Below the pieces are notes generated by a model. That model made no database searches, was not told the DNA's origin, and saw only the letters and a program-made list of their open reading frames with translations. Shown here one piece after another: positions 23,976-33,200 of a stretch of DNA of 36,412 bases. Made by a program: the position numbers and the translations under genes. The stretch's first letter is position 1; the number at the start of each line of letters is the position of its first letter. The stretch covers positions 1 through 36,412 of the forward strand of contig CAIJVD010000033.1 of NCBI GenBank assembly GCA_903824045.1. The letters are read 5' to 3'. This stretch comes from an uncultured Chlorobiaceae bacterium. Its GTDB lineage: Bacteria; Bacteroidota; Chlorobiia; Chlorobiales; Chlorobiaceae.

Positions 23976-24009
23976 TGTATGCCAATTGATCCTGTATGCC
24001 AATTGATCC
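23976..24009. repeat. 17-bp perfect tandem duplication at a start codon
   Basis: TGTATGCCAATTGATCC occurs twice without a gap (23976-23992 and 23993-24009). Each copy has an ATG. The purine-rich ribosome site AAGGAAAG is placed for the first ATG (23979), but only the second ATG (23996) is in frame with the 95-residue protein. Confidence 0.9.
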
Positions 24010-24283
24010 CATCACCCGTCAGTGGGTTCCTACCCGACCTTTTGTTAAGCCAGAGCCAATTCTGCCGGGGTCAGAAGAAGAGCGGTTTGCTCGACACCGA
24101 CACCAGTTTGCATTCAATGTGCTTGATGAGGAGTCTCAGATCGAGGAGTTAATCAATCCTGCGCCCTTTGATCTGGAGGATCTCAACCGGATAAGGGGGT
24201 TTGTAGCATGGAAAATCTACAACAAGGAGCAAATGGACGACCATGATGCATGCTTAGGCCGCAAGAAAAAGGAAGCTCGCTGA
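23996..24283 (+). CDS. Unknown 95-residue protein, possibly crippled by a start-codon duplication
   Basis: MPIDPITRQWVPTRPF at the N-terminus, then a Pro-rich and acidic middle and the helix DLEDLNRIRGFVAWKIYNKEQMD. No family recognised. The 17-bp duplication moves the ribosome site 17 bases from this ATG; translation from the well-placed first ATG (23979) would read the other frame and make a 57-residue product that ends at 24152. Expression is therefore probably reduced. Before the duplication the gene would have had a normal start. The end overlaps the WYL remnant on the other strand by 3 bases. Confidence 0.55.
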   Translation: MPIDPITRQWVPTRPFVKPEPILPGSEEERFARHRHQFAFNVLDEESQIEELINPAPFDLEDLNRIRGFVAWKIYNKEQMDDHDACLGRKKKEAR

Positions 24284-24350
24284 TCATTTCAAGTAGTTCG
24301 ATTTGGGCAAATACTTCGGCCTCTTTGCCATAGCGCATCACCCAGTGCAT
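24281..24350 (-). pseudogene. C-terminal remnant of a WYL regulator, fragment A
   Basis: On the minus strand the frame reads MHWVMRYGKEAEVFAQIELL, which lines up without gaps with VKRWVLRYGNEAEALEPQEL in the intact regulator at 14593-15606. A stop lies immediately before it and the similarity ends after about 24 codons. Its 41-bp core (24281-24321) matches fragment B at 25447-25487 at 38 of 41 bases. Confidence 0.6.
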
Positions 24351-24412
24351 GGGTTATTATTCAATAATCCGCAGTTTAGGCGGATCCATCTAATTATTGT
24401 TCTCCGAAAGAA

Positions 24413-25312
24413 ATGAAGATGAAGCTGTTCATTCGAAAGCAGTGGCTCTGCTTCCTCATCTGCTTGAGTCTTGCTTGCTGCATTGTGGACGCCACCTTCA
24501 TTGAACCCCATTGGATCAAGGTCACCCGACTTTCCTTGGGCGAGCGTCAGTCCCTTCGGGTCGTGCATATCAGCGATATCCACTACAAGGGCGACCGTTC
24601 GTATCTCATGCGCATTGTTGCACTGGTCAACCAGCTCGCGCCGGATGCGGTCTGCTTCACCGGAGACATCGTCGAGGACACGCGATACCTGGACGAAGCG
24701 CTGAATATACTCGGAGAGATAAGCGTGCCGGTCTATGGCGTTCCCGGCAATCATGAATACTGGAGCGGAGCTTCGTTCCAGCGAATTGGCAAAGCCTTCC
24801 GGGATACGGGCGGGGAATGGCTTGTGGATCGCTCCACTGTTGCAACGCAGGGAAGACTGCTCATCGCAGGACGAACAGGAGCAGAGATCAACACTCGACA
24901 AGCCGAGTCCGAGTTTGCCATGCCTGGTCACGAGATGGAAGGGAATCCAGTGCTTCCTATACCTCCAACCGCTGTAACCTCACAGGGCACTTCAGGCGAA
25001 CTTCTCCTTGGGGATAGGAGATCGGCACCTGCGGCACCTGACGCGAAACGCATTCTGTTGACGCACTACCCCCTTGACATCGAAAACGTCAAGGGGTCGA
25101 GATTTGATCTGATTCTGTCGGGGCACTCACACGGCGGTCAGGTGCGCATCCCTTTCCTCGGGGCATTGACTGTTCCTTTTGGCGTGAACGGGTATCAGCG
25201 GGGCGTATACCAAACGCCAGCGGGGCCTCTTCATGTGAGTGCTGGCCTCGGAACGTTTTTCTTGCCAATCCGTTTCTTGTGCCGACCGGAGATTACGTTG
25301 ATTGAACTATGA
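24413..25312 (+). CDS. Calcineurin-like metallophosphoesterase (YkuE type)
   Basis: 299 residues. An N-terminal hydrophobic helix (about 11-28) is a signal anchor or uncleaved signal, so the enzyme probably faces the periplasm. The two-metal site is complete: DIH (Asp 55, His 57), GDIVED (Asp 85), GNHE (Asn 113, His 114), LTHYP (His 218) and GHSHGG (His 238 and 240). Between 155 and 210 there is a long Pro/Gly/Ser-rich loop, unusual for the family. Substrate is likely a phosphodiester or lipid such as UDP-sugar lipid intermediates in relatives, but cannot be told here. It is a single gene flanked on both sides by decayed WYL fragments A and B in the same orientation. ATG at 24419 is an alternative start. 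Confidence 0.9.
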   Translation: MKMKLFIRKQWLCFLICLSLACCIVDATFIEPHWIKVTRLSLGERQSLRVVHISDIHYKGDRSYLMRIVALVNQLAPDAVCFTGDIVEDTRYLDEALNILGEISVPVYGVPGNHEYWSGASFQRIGKAFRDTGGEWLVDRSTVATQGRLLIAGRTGAEINTRQAESEFAMPGHEMEGNPVLPIPPTAVTSQGTSGELLLGDRRSAPAAPDAKRILLTHYPLDIENVKGSRFDLILSGHSHGGQVRIPFLGALTVPFGVNGYQRGVYQTPAGPLHVSAGLGTFFLPIRFLCRPEITLIEL

Positions 25313-25361
25313 TCGGAGCATAACGGCGTAGTGCCTACTCGCCACCCGCCGGTCGTTAGTT

Positions 25362-25383
25362 GTCAACGAAAGTTACATGAGTT
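25362..25383 (+). repeat. 22-bp direct repeat, left copy
   Basis: GTCAACGAAAGTTACATGAG followed by TT; it matches 26134-26155 at 21 of 22 bases (A/G at the fourth). The pair brackets WYL fragment B and the tyrosine phosphatase gene. Confidence 0.6.
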
Positions 25384-25405
25384 TCTATTGTCACATATTG
25401 GAGAC

Positions 25406-25507
25406 TCACTTCCCATAAATATTCTGGGTGTTGAGCAGTTCTTCTTTGATCATTTCCAGAAGTTCGATTTGGGCCAATACTTCGGCCAAGCTTGATTGAG
25501 ATTCCAG
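25406..25507 (-). pseudogene. C-terminal remnant of a WYL regulator, fragment B
   Basis: The minus-strand frame reads SLAEVLAQIELLEMIKEELL and ends NIYGK-stop (stop at 25406-25408). AEVLAQIELLEMI matches fragment A (AEVFAQIELLEMI). The frame upstream is stopped at 25517-25519. It keeps the natural C-terminus, which fragment A has lost. Confidence 0.55.
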
Positions 25508-25522
25508 GGGTGGCAATTACGG

Positions 25523-26074
25523 TCAATCCTCATGCCATTTCCGCACCCACTCCTGTTGGGCTGGAGTTTCGGGCGAGGATGGACGGGTGCGTGATTTGTC
25601 GGTGGTGTGCCACAACTGGTGAACGTCAGCTAATGCCTCCTCGCCGGTCATCCCATGCCGCACAAGATAACAGCCAATGACCATACCTGTCCGACCAACA
25701 CCACCCCAGCAGTGGACGTATACGACGTGACCGTTCGCGGTAGCGTGGTCAATGCTATTAAGAATGGTGATCATATCTTGGCGTGAGCGCGGGATGCTAA
25801 CGTCAGGAATGGGACTGTGGCAGTAGGTAATTGGTTTACCGTCTGTAGTGCGATCGGGAAGAAACGGGCGATAGGACTGCAAGCCATTTCGAGGTCCATC
25901 CCAGGGTTCAGTGAGATCAATCACATAGGAGATGCCGTACGACAGGAGTTTGATGACTTTTGCCTCAGCCAATGCCGGATCAAGAGCACCCGGGTACTCA
26001 CCGGCAAGGATGGTATCGGTGACCCAGTAACTATTGGGAAATGGTCGTTGTCGGCTTGTTAACGATGAATACAT
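25523..26074 (-). CDS. Dual-specificity / tyrosine phosphatase-like protein
   Basis: 183 residues from ATG 26074, preceded by AGGA at 8 bases; an upstream ATG at 26125 has no ribosome site. The Cys-x5-Arg active site is VHCWGGVGRTG, with the general acid probably in the DVSIPRS or EPWDG loops before it. The N-terminus has NSYWV...ILAGEYPG, typical for stand-alone bacterial cysteine phosphatases of this group. It should hydrolyse phosphotyrosine or a small phosphorylated molecule. It stands alone between direct repeats, leftward, 171 bases from the Fic gene. The PP2C gene is 23 kb away and no tyrosine kinase is seen. Confidence 0.88.
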   Translation of the reverse strand: MYSSLTSRQRPFPNSYWVTDTILAGEYPGALDPALAEAKVIKLLSYGISYVIDLTEPWDGPRNGLQSYRPFLPDRTTDGKPITYCHSPIPDVSIPRSRQDMITILNSIDHATANGHVVYVHCWGGVGRTGMVIGCYLVRHGMTGEEALADVHQLWHTTDKSRTRPSSPETPAQQEWVRKWHED

Positions 26075-26133
26075 TGAAGTGGTCCTATCTGGATAATGAT
26101 TGCAAGGTTGTGCTTTATTTCCCATCAGGCGTC

Positions 26134-26155
26134 GTCGACGAAAGTTACATGAGTT
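26134..26155 (+). repeat. 22-bp direct repeat, right copy
   Basis: GTCGACGAAAGTTACATGAG plus TT, 21 of 22 identical to 25362-25383, 772 bases away. Flanks of the two copies are unrelated. It lies 9 bases upstream of the alternative phosphatase start codon (26125). Confidence 0.6.
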
Positions 26156-26247
26156 GATAGTAGAAAGGAATCGACATCACAAAGGACTCTGTTACGATTT
26201 TAGCACTATTTAAGCATAATGTTGCTCCCGATCAGTCAGTAGTTGGT

Positions 26248-27750
26248 CTATGAATCTTTTCCCGGATCAGAACGGTTAAGCAGTTGGTACTGCTTGAGGG
26301 ATTTTTCGAATGCGTTGCAGGCCTTCATCTGCTCAATCACCTGGTCCAGATCGGTGTAGTCGAACGCGGCCGTCCATTGCTGGATTTTTTGCATGGCGGA
26401 AATGAATGGTTCTGGTTTCCCTTGCCGTGTAAGCACTCGCAGGCAGTCCAGATATTCTTCTCTGAATAATGTTGGCACAATTACTCTGCATGCGTTCACC
26501 ACCGATAACTCTGCATTCATGACGAGGCGAGCAAGCCGGCCATTTCCATCAATAAAGGGATGTACTTCCGAGACGATGAACATTGCAAGCAACGCTCTCG
26601 CCATGCCGGGTTGAACCGATGGCAGGAGCTTGCTGCCCTCAATCAGCGTGCCGCTTACGTTTCTCGGTGAGACGAACGTCGTGTTTCCTGCAAAATTTTC
26701 GCGGGCTTTAAAATCACCGGGAGCCGCTTCCGGCCGTTCTTTCATCAGATCGAGATGGCGCTGGCGCAACTGATGCAAGACTGCTTCACCAGGAGCCATC
26801 GACTGGTTTGACCATCCGGGATCGCTTGCCTGCCTGAACACTCCGAGGATGTCGTGAGAGTCTTTCGGGCGTTGGTCGATAATTTTCCCTTCAAGTATAA
26901 TTCGCCGTGCCTCCGAGACATCGAACTCCGTCCCCTCGATGAAGTTGCTGAAATAGGACTCCAGAAACGCGAAATTGATGCGCGCGCTTCCGGTTGCGCT
27001 TGGTGAGGGTTTTTGCGCGAGAGGCATTGCTCGCAATGTGGCGGCCAGCGTTTCAAAAAGTGCCAAACGCCCGGCGTCAAAAGGCGCGCCTGCGGCCAGT
27101 GCCTGTCCTGCTGCGGTAGCGAGTGGGGCACTTTTTGTTCCAAGAATGCTGCCAATGAGGTCTTCCAGCATGGAGCATTCTTTCTCAAGCTTCAACGTAA
27201 CGGCAAGAGTGCGGGCGTCGTCCCTGATGTGGTTGAGAGCGTCAAGGCCCCTTGATTCGAAAATACTGATCAGCCGTTCTTCGACAGCTATGCGCCCCAT
27301 GGCTTTTCTGACTGCTCCACGACTCTGGGTAAGGTTTTCCATCAGCATGCGCGCTTGTGAGGGAAAGAACAGGTTTCGTCCGGACATTGGCTGGTCGCCT
27401 GCAACGTTGCCGTGAGCCTTGACCAGAACGACTTGTAATCCTGGTAAATCAACAACCCTGTTGTAGCTGTAGCTGAGGTGCATCACGCCATCGACCGCCA
27501 TGCCGCCACTGAAGGCACTTCGATAGCCGATGACCGCACCAGGGAAAAGAGCCGCGAGGACTCGTATTCTGTGCAACGCAATAATTGCCGGCCACTCCTC
27601 TTTTGGGCTGGCGCTGAGAACGCCAGGGACAATCCGCTTGAAGCGGCCAGTTTTCAAGTGCCGTTGTGCAGCTCTTATCTCAGCATCATTGAGTTCAGCG
27701 TAGAGGATCAGTGAGTCATCGACTGTCGTATTTTTTAGCGATCTCTTCAT
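26248..27750 (-). CDS. AbiEi-like winged helix fused to a Fic domain
   Basis: 500 residues from ATG 27750 (a TTG four codons earlier is possible). Residues 1-130 look like the N-terminal region of AbiEi-type antitoxins and their relatives: a winged helix around LKTGRFKRIVPGVLSASPKE, then AALFPGAVIGYRSAFSGG. The Fic core in the C-terminal half has the complete catalytic motif HPFIDGNGRLAR (397-408), so it should transfer AMP or another nucleotide group onto a protein hydroxyl. An inhibitory helix motif SNFIEG (268-273), of the S/TxxxE(G/N) type, is upstream in the same chain, which suggests built-in autoinhibition relieved by unfolding or by oligomer change. It is a single gene, leftward. The fusion of DNA-binding and Fic modules suggests a self-regulated toxin-like enzyme. 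Confidence 0.88.
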   Translation of the reverse strand: MKRSLKNTTVDDSLILYAELNDAEIRAAQRHLKTGRFKRIVPGVLSASPKEEWPAIIALHRIRVLAALFPGAVIGYRSAFSGGMAVDGVMHLSYSYNRVVDLPGLQVVLVKAHGNVAGDQPMSGRNLFFPSQARMLMENLTQSRGAVRKAMGRIAVEERLISIFESRGLDALNHIRDDARTLAVTLKLEKECSMLEDLIGSILGTKSAPLATAAGQALAAGAPFDAGRLALFETLAATLRAMPLAQKPSPSATGSARINFAFLESYFSNFIEGTEFDVSEARRIILEGKIIDQRPKDSHDILGVFRQASDPGWSNQSMAPGEAVLHQLRQRHLDLMKERPEAAPGDFKARENFAGNTTFVSPRNVSGTLIEGSKLLPSVQPGMARALLAMFIVSEVHPFIDGNGRLARLVMNAELSVVNACRVIVPTLFREEYLDCLRVLTRQGKPEPFISAMQKIQQWTAAFDYTDLDQVIEQMKACNAFEKSLKQYQLLNRSDPGKDS

Positions 27751-28426
27751 GATTTCGATCAAAATGTCGTGTTATTCGTCTTAAAGTGCCAGATTTGTCG
27801 CAAATATCAACTTAGCTGAATTCTTAAGCAATGGCAAATGTGTGGCAATATTTCCGCACAACGTAAAGAAGGTCATTATGCTGCATCGAAGCTGAGGTTT
27901 TGCTTTTAGCGGTCCGTGCTCGTATTCTCTTCATTTTGCCGGCATCTGTTCAGGGCGCTGAGGACTGAATAGGGGACGGCACTGTGCTTTATGACGCTTT
28001 GCGTCGACTTATGTGTGCTTAAAAAAAAGGATGGTTGGGATATCCGGCGTGAAGGGGAGGGTAGATCGTCGGAATTTCACCCACAGTCTACTCCCTCGTT
28101 GTTAATTGTAGCAGTGACTGACAAGCAGCGCAAACTTTTTTTGAAAATCTTTTGATTAATGTTGATCAGAAGATTATACTTAATTCATACACCATAAAAA
28201 CCTGATAACAGGAGGTTTTCTACTACAAAAACAGTCCTACTTTCCCCTGCCGATATTTCCCCCATCAGTGCCCTGATTGAGCAATTGCCTTGCGGTTGTT
28301 ATTTGCTTTTACATTTGCGTTTTACCTGTTGTTGAGGTTTCAGGACACAGGACATTGTGCTTTGTACCTCGCGGGTTTCATGAAGCGATTATCCGGAAAA
28401 CCCTGCTTAATCCCCAATTAAGTTTC
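27751..28426. other. Gene-poor gap with one hairpin
   Basis: About 680 bases without a convincing gene. At 28197-28219, AAAACCT and AGGTTTT form a 7-bp inverted repeat around 9 bases; an alternative inner pairing is CCTG with CAGG. This could be a terminator or an operator before the rightward genes. A run TAGGGGACGGCAC near 27973 resembles short accessory-DNA repeats but is single-copy here. The frame from 28277 (TTG) is open but unsupported. Confidence 0.4.
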
Positions 28427-28744
28427 ATGGATATGACGAACGCAGTTTACACTCAGGCCCTTTCGCCTGACCCCCTTCATATAGCCCAGTCACTCACCGG
28501 ACTCAAAGGTTTCTTGTGCCCTGCCGATGTGCACGAGCAGTTGGTAGAGACTGCCCAGTTGTTGCGCCAATTCTCGCCAGTCAAGGTGCCAAGGACGAAT
28601 TATCGTCAAGTGCTTGCTTTTCGAGGACTTGACCAATTGCAGGTCATTTCCGGTAAGAACACTGGTTTGATGGAATCAAATTTTCTTGTAGATGTTGAGT
28701 CTTGCAACTGGTTGATAAAGCGTTTTATCACTTCAACCTACTAA
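28427..28744 (+). CDS. Doubtful 105-residue protein
   Basis: An open frame (MDMTNAVYTQALSPDPLHIA at the start) with no visible ribosome site; the frame can be extended upstream to a TTG at 28277, which would add a hydrophobic Cys-containing N-terminus. It ends 21 bases before the beta-propeller-like gene on the same strand. No family recognised. It may be a decayed gene. Confidence 0.35.
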   Translation: MDMTNAVYTQALSPDPLHIAQSLTGLKGFLCPADVHEQLVETAQLLRQFSPVKVPRTNYRQVLAFRGLDQLQVISGKNTGLMESNFLVDVESCNWLIKRFITSTY

Positions 28745-28765
28745 TTTTCAGGAAGGGTTAAACCG

Positions 28766-30271
28766 ATGAAGTTTATGCGTTTACTTGATTATGCTTGTGC
28801 TTCGTGCCGTAAAGTTGCTTTGTCGACAGGAAAGAAGCTGACTGTCAAGGGAGGAAGATGGCAGAAAGTTATCTATCCAACTTTTTTTATCACCGTAACA
28901 CTGAGTGTTAGTGTCTGCATTTTCATGAATTCCTGCGCCAACGCAGAAAAAGAGAAGGGCAAAATGATTGCATTCGAGAAAGATATTGATCTGCATATCC
29001 CTTTTTTAAGCGGTTATGTGCCTTTTATCTGGAGCCCTGATTCCCGATATATAGCCTTCGGAAAAGGAGTTGATCGAATTGGCATTGTTAACATCGAAAC
29101 CGATGAGGTTCGAGAAATTTCAGGGTTTCGCAAGAACAGCAGTAACAAGTTTGGAGCGATTGATAATCTGGCATGGAGCCCTGATCAAAAGCTTCTTGCA
29201 GCAGCAAATCGCGAAGAATTGTGGATTATTCGTCTTGCAGATGGAAAGGTCGTCAATGAGTTTTCAGCCGTACGCGACCTTCCAGTTGACCCACAGGTGC
29301 GGTTTTCAAAAATTGAGTTCAGCGAAGACGCCACAAAGCTCGTGATCGCGAGCTTGTATGGTTCTGATTATGCGTTGCTGAACAGCTTTGATCTGGCGAC
29401 CAATACTCTGACGCCCTTGTTGTATCCCCCTTGTAAACCGCTGATGCCTCCACCTGGGTTTGGAGATATGGGCAAGAGGGTTGAGCCGGAAGATTTCCGA
29501 TTTACGAGATACCAGGGGCACTTGTATTACACTGCAATACTGAGGCGACTACAGGAATTCTGGGATTATGCTAAAACATTTCCGCGTGGTAAACGTGGAG
29601 AATTGGATACGCGTGGCGATGTAGCTATACCTGTTATTTGCATGGTCGCTGATCTTGGGGATGGCAAGGAGGTGCGATCGGTGACGGTGCTGAATTTTCC
29701 GGAATACACGTTAAAGCCAGGAATTCAACTGCAGGATCAATCGGAGTGTCTCTTGAGCAGCGCGCATTACTACCCGCCTGCCAATACGCTTGTTGTGCTT
29801 CGTCAGGCCCCCTCTACAAAATTTTCTGATGGCTCATGGCAGTGGAGCCCGAACCATTTGTTTGAAACCTTTACGCTGAAGCGTCAATCCATAGCGAAAT
29901 TTGGGGAGCAATGGAGCAAGAGGCAATCAGTCTTTTCTGAACAGGCGCTGCATCCTTTAAAGCCGCTAATCCTTTTTGGCATAGAGGTTCCTATTGATGA
30001 AAAACTGCGACATGCCTACTTTTCTGACGGAAATCTTCATGGTAACGTGCCGATCACTGTTGAGATGGTGGTATGGGATATCCTGACCGGCAAGGAGATC
30101 GATCGAATTCCAAGACATCAGTCCTATCCAGAGTACAAGAACGCGTCACCATTGGGACTGGTAACTGATCCCATCAGCATTTCACCCGATGGCAAGCATT
30201 TTACCTATTATCAAGGGGGCGGCAATTTGCTGCCACTCTATAAAATCACCATTGGCAATAAGGAGAACTAA
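28766..30271 (+). CDS. WD40-like beta-propeller protein with N-terminal anchor
   Basis: 501 residues; AGGAAGG about 8 bases before the ATG. A basic N-terminal 35 residues precede one hydrophobic helix (about 36-57, YPTFFITVTLSVSVCIFMN), so the rest should be in the periplasm. The body has propeller-type blades: IWSPDSRYIAFGKG, LAWSPDQKLLAAAN, IEFSEDATKLVIAS and ISISPDGKHFTYY near the end, each with the S-P/E-D strand pattern. The central part is loop-rich, so the blade number cannot be set. The next gene, the RTX giant, starts only 3 bases downstream with AAGGAGAA inside this gene's end, so the pair is cotranscribed. A role in secretion or anchoring of the giant protein is plausible (inference). 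Confidence 0.7.
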   Translation: MKFMRLLDYACASCRKVALSTGKKLTVKGGRWQKVIYPTFFITVTLSVSVCIFMNSCANAEKEKGKMIAFEKDIDLHIPFLSGYVPFIWSPDSRYIAFGKGVDRIGIVNIETDEVREISGFRKNSSNKFGAIDNLAWSPDQKLLAAANREELWIIRLADGKVVNEFSAVRDLPVDPQVRFSKIEFSEDATKLVIASLYGSDYALLNSFDLATNTLTPLLYPPCKPLMPPPGFGDMGKRVEPEDFRFTRYQGHLYYTAILRRLQEFWDYAKTFPRGKRGELDTRGDVAIPVICMVADLGDGKEVRSVTVLNFPEYTLKPGIQLQDQSECLLSSAHYYPPANTLVVLRQAPSTKFSDGSWQWSPNHLFETFTLKRQSIAKFGEQWSKRQSVFSEQALHPLKPLILFGIEVPIDEKLRHAYFSDGNLHGNVPITVEMVVWDILTGKEIDRIPRHQSYPEYKNASPLGLVTDPISISPDGKHFTYYQGGGNLLPLYKITIGNKEN

Positions 30272-30273
30272 TC

Positions 30274-33200
30274 ATGGCAACTAATGGTAATGCTCCGGTA
30301 ACGCCTGTCAGCGATCTCTCTCAAATGGCTCAGGTTGATATCTATGAGGGCAACTCAATGCAGCTTAAACCAGGTTATACCCGCGTTACGGATTCCGGAA
30401 TTATAGGTGATGGCTCCATGTTAAGTAACGATAAGCTCGGCTATCACCTTGAAGTCATACAAGGGCCGCAAGGGCAATATATCATTATCGGCAAGGGGAC
30501 GGATCCGAATGCTCTCGAACCCTACGGCAATGCGACTCTACTTGCAGATCGGCAGATTCTGAACGGTGACTTGGGGAGTACAATCAAGCCTTTGGCACAA
30601 ACAAGCCAGGTGATGAACACGCTATTGGATCGTATACTTGGTGCAGATAAAAATGCCATGATTGATGTTGCCGCGCAATCGCTTGGTGCCGCTTCTTTTG
30701 CCTATGCTTTGAATAATTATTTTGCTGATTCAAAGAATCTTAAATATCTCAATAATATCCATGGTATAGGATTCAGTACCCCGGCATTGATGCCCAGTAC
30801 GCTTGCTTCGTTGGAATATAGTAATTTTCATTTCACCACTTTTGCGCAAGAGGCTGATCCGGTAGTTGGAATGACTCTTTACAATGGCGGTCTTCTTCCC
30901 GGAGATACCTATTATGTGAATTTGGGCACTAATCCGTATTGGGCGGGAGGTTTGATACAGATAGGTGGTGATGCAGAAATAGTAGAATTAATATTGACCA
31001 ATCATAATGGCCCAATGTTTAATGGGTTTATTAAATCCTTGGGAAGAACAACGAATGGAATAGGTAGTACCAGCGTCGTAACGTATAGGCCCATTTCCTA
31101 TAATGAGCTTATTTCTTCGAAATCAGTTCATTTTGGTGGAGATTCGCTGGTCAATGTTCTTAATCTTCTGAAATCTTCATCGAAATTAGAATTAATAAGT
31201 AATTTTTTGCTTCAAAGAGGTTTTGGCATTGGCCAGGTCATGCAACTATCGTCGACCGATGGCTTATCGCAAACAGGAATTGCGATTGATGGTAATGTGA
31301 TATATACTGTTGAGTACCGATTTACTGACGCTTCTCAGAGTACTTGCTCGGAATTTGCCATCACGACAGTTAATAGCGAAACCGGAAAGACAACAGTCCA
31401 GAAAACTGATTACACTAGTGGAACCTTTTCGATTGATACTTACCTGGATATCGGAAAGACGTTGTTGTGTGCTTATGAACATGCTTCACTGAATGCTGAT
31501 GGTAGGGTTATGTCAGTTGAGATTGCCGGAGATGTTGGAGAAGTATCATATAATAATGCAACGGTCAACCTTGTCGGAGGCGCGAGCGCCACGTTTATAG
31601 GCACAGGGAACACCTATACCTTAGAGGATGGTGCAACGCTTCATTTGACTAATGATAACGTTGAAAGTACGGTTACTTTGCCAAATGGGGAGTTGTATAC
31701 GGTTGTTGGTAGCGCGGATGTTACCTGCGATGGAATTACTACAATAGTCATCTTTAATAACACGGATGGCAGTACGCAGACAGAGCAGATTATTGATTTG
31801 GGTAATGGTATCATGCTCTTTGAGGAGGAAGATGTAAGTGGTGCCCAGAACTTTATGTTTTTCAATAGTGAAAGTGGAGAGTATTGTGATCTGAATGATA
31901 TTCTCGATTGTCCGAACATAGAATACGCTTTAGCTCAGGCTTACGAGGGTGAATTTATAAATGCGGATACGTATTGGGATTTTACGACATCGATATCGGA
32001 TCTGTACCTGTCGGGTTCAGCCGCAGGTCTGTATATGCCGATTTACGCTTTGGAAAACCTTAATCTCGACCCGATCGGCGCGTTCTACGACAGTCAGAGT
32101 ACGGCTTACGATAATGCGCTATCAATTGCTGACAGGACAGGTGTTTTGGTGGACGGTCAGGGGCGTAAAGTCACTGTTGCTACCTTGCAGGGGCTGGACG
32201 CGAACCACGACGGGGTGCTCAGTGTGGAGGAGGCGTCGGAACTGAAACTCCTCACCGATCTGAATGAGAACGGGCATCTGGATGCTGGAGAACTGAATGC
32301 GGTGACGAGTCCTATATTGTCGGTGAACTGGAGCAGACTCACGCGCGGTAATGCGGTGATGGCAGGCTATGAGGTGGTTACGGCGCTGCCATCGGTTATC
32401 ACTCTGACTCAGCCTACCCAGGTCAATCTGACGCAGGTCGTCCCCAACAGCAACTACCGGACGCTGCGCGACACCGACAACCGATACTGGATCAGTTCCT
32501 TCCAATGGATAGACTGGTCGCCGACTCAGATCAAAATTAATAACAGCACCCGAAATACCCTTATCGGTACGGATGGTAACGACAGCTTTGACTCCGGCTA
32601 TTACATCGCCTATGCGTCGTGGTTCCCGACTCCGCTGACAAACTTTCTGGGCGGCGCCGGTGATGACCGCTTTGGAGGCTCAACCGGCAATGACAACATG
32701 TGGGGCGGCACAGGCAAAGATACCATCTATGGTTATGCAGGAGACGACAAGCTCTATGGCGAGGAGGGGGTTGATCTTTTGCTGGCCCAGGACGGTAACG
32801 ACTATCTGGATGGCGGGGCGGGTGATGACAGGCTGTTCGGCTACGTTGGAAACGACACCCTCAATGGCGGCGATGGAAACGATGTGCTGATGGGTTTTAC
32901 CCCGAGCGACGATCTCAAGCAGACCCTCAGTGCCGGTGAAACGGATGACGACTATCTCTACGGCGGTGCAGGTGCTGATACCATCTATGGCAGTTTTGGT
33001 GATGACTATCTGGATGGTGGAGCCGATAATGACCTGTTTGTCGCCGGACCTGGTAATGATACCCTTTTCGGCGGTGATGGTGTCGATGAGCTACAGGGAA
33101 ACGAAGGTGACGACAAGCTTGTCGGTGGAACTGGCGACGATAATATGTTCGGCCAGGTTGGCAACGATACTCTTTGGGGAGGTGATGGCAACGACTTGCT

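Noticed and set aside
24338-24931. 197-residue minus-strand ORF opposite the metallophosphoesterase
   Set aside because: Sense strand has all metal ligands; this frame has no motif.
27970-28000. TAGGGGACGGCACTGTGC as an eighth promoter element or a REP-type repeat
   Set aside because: It lacks GTCC at the right distance and occurs only once in the window.
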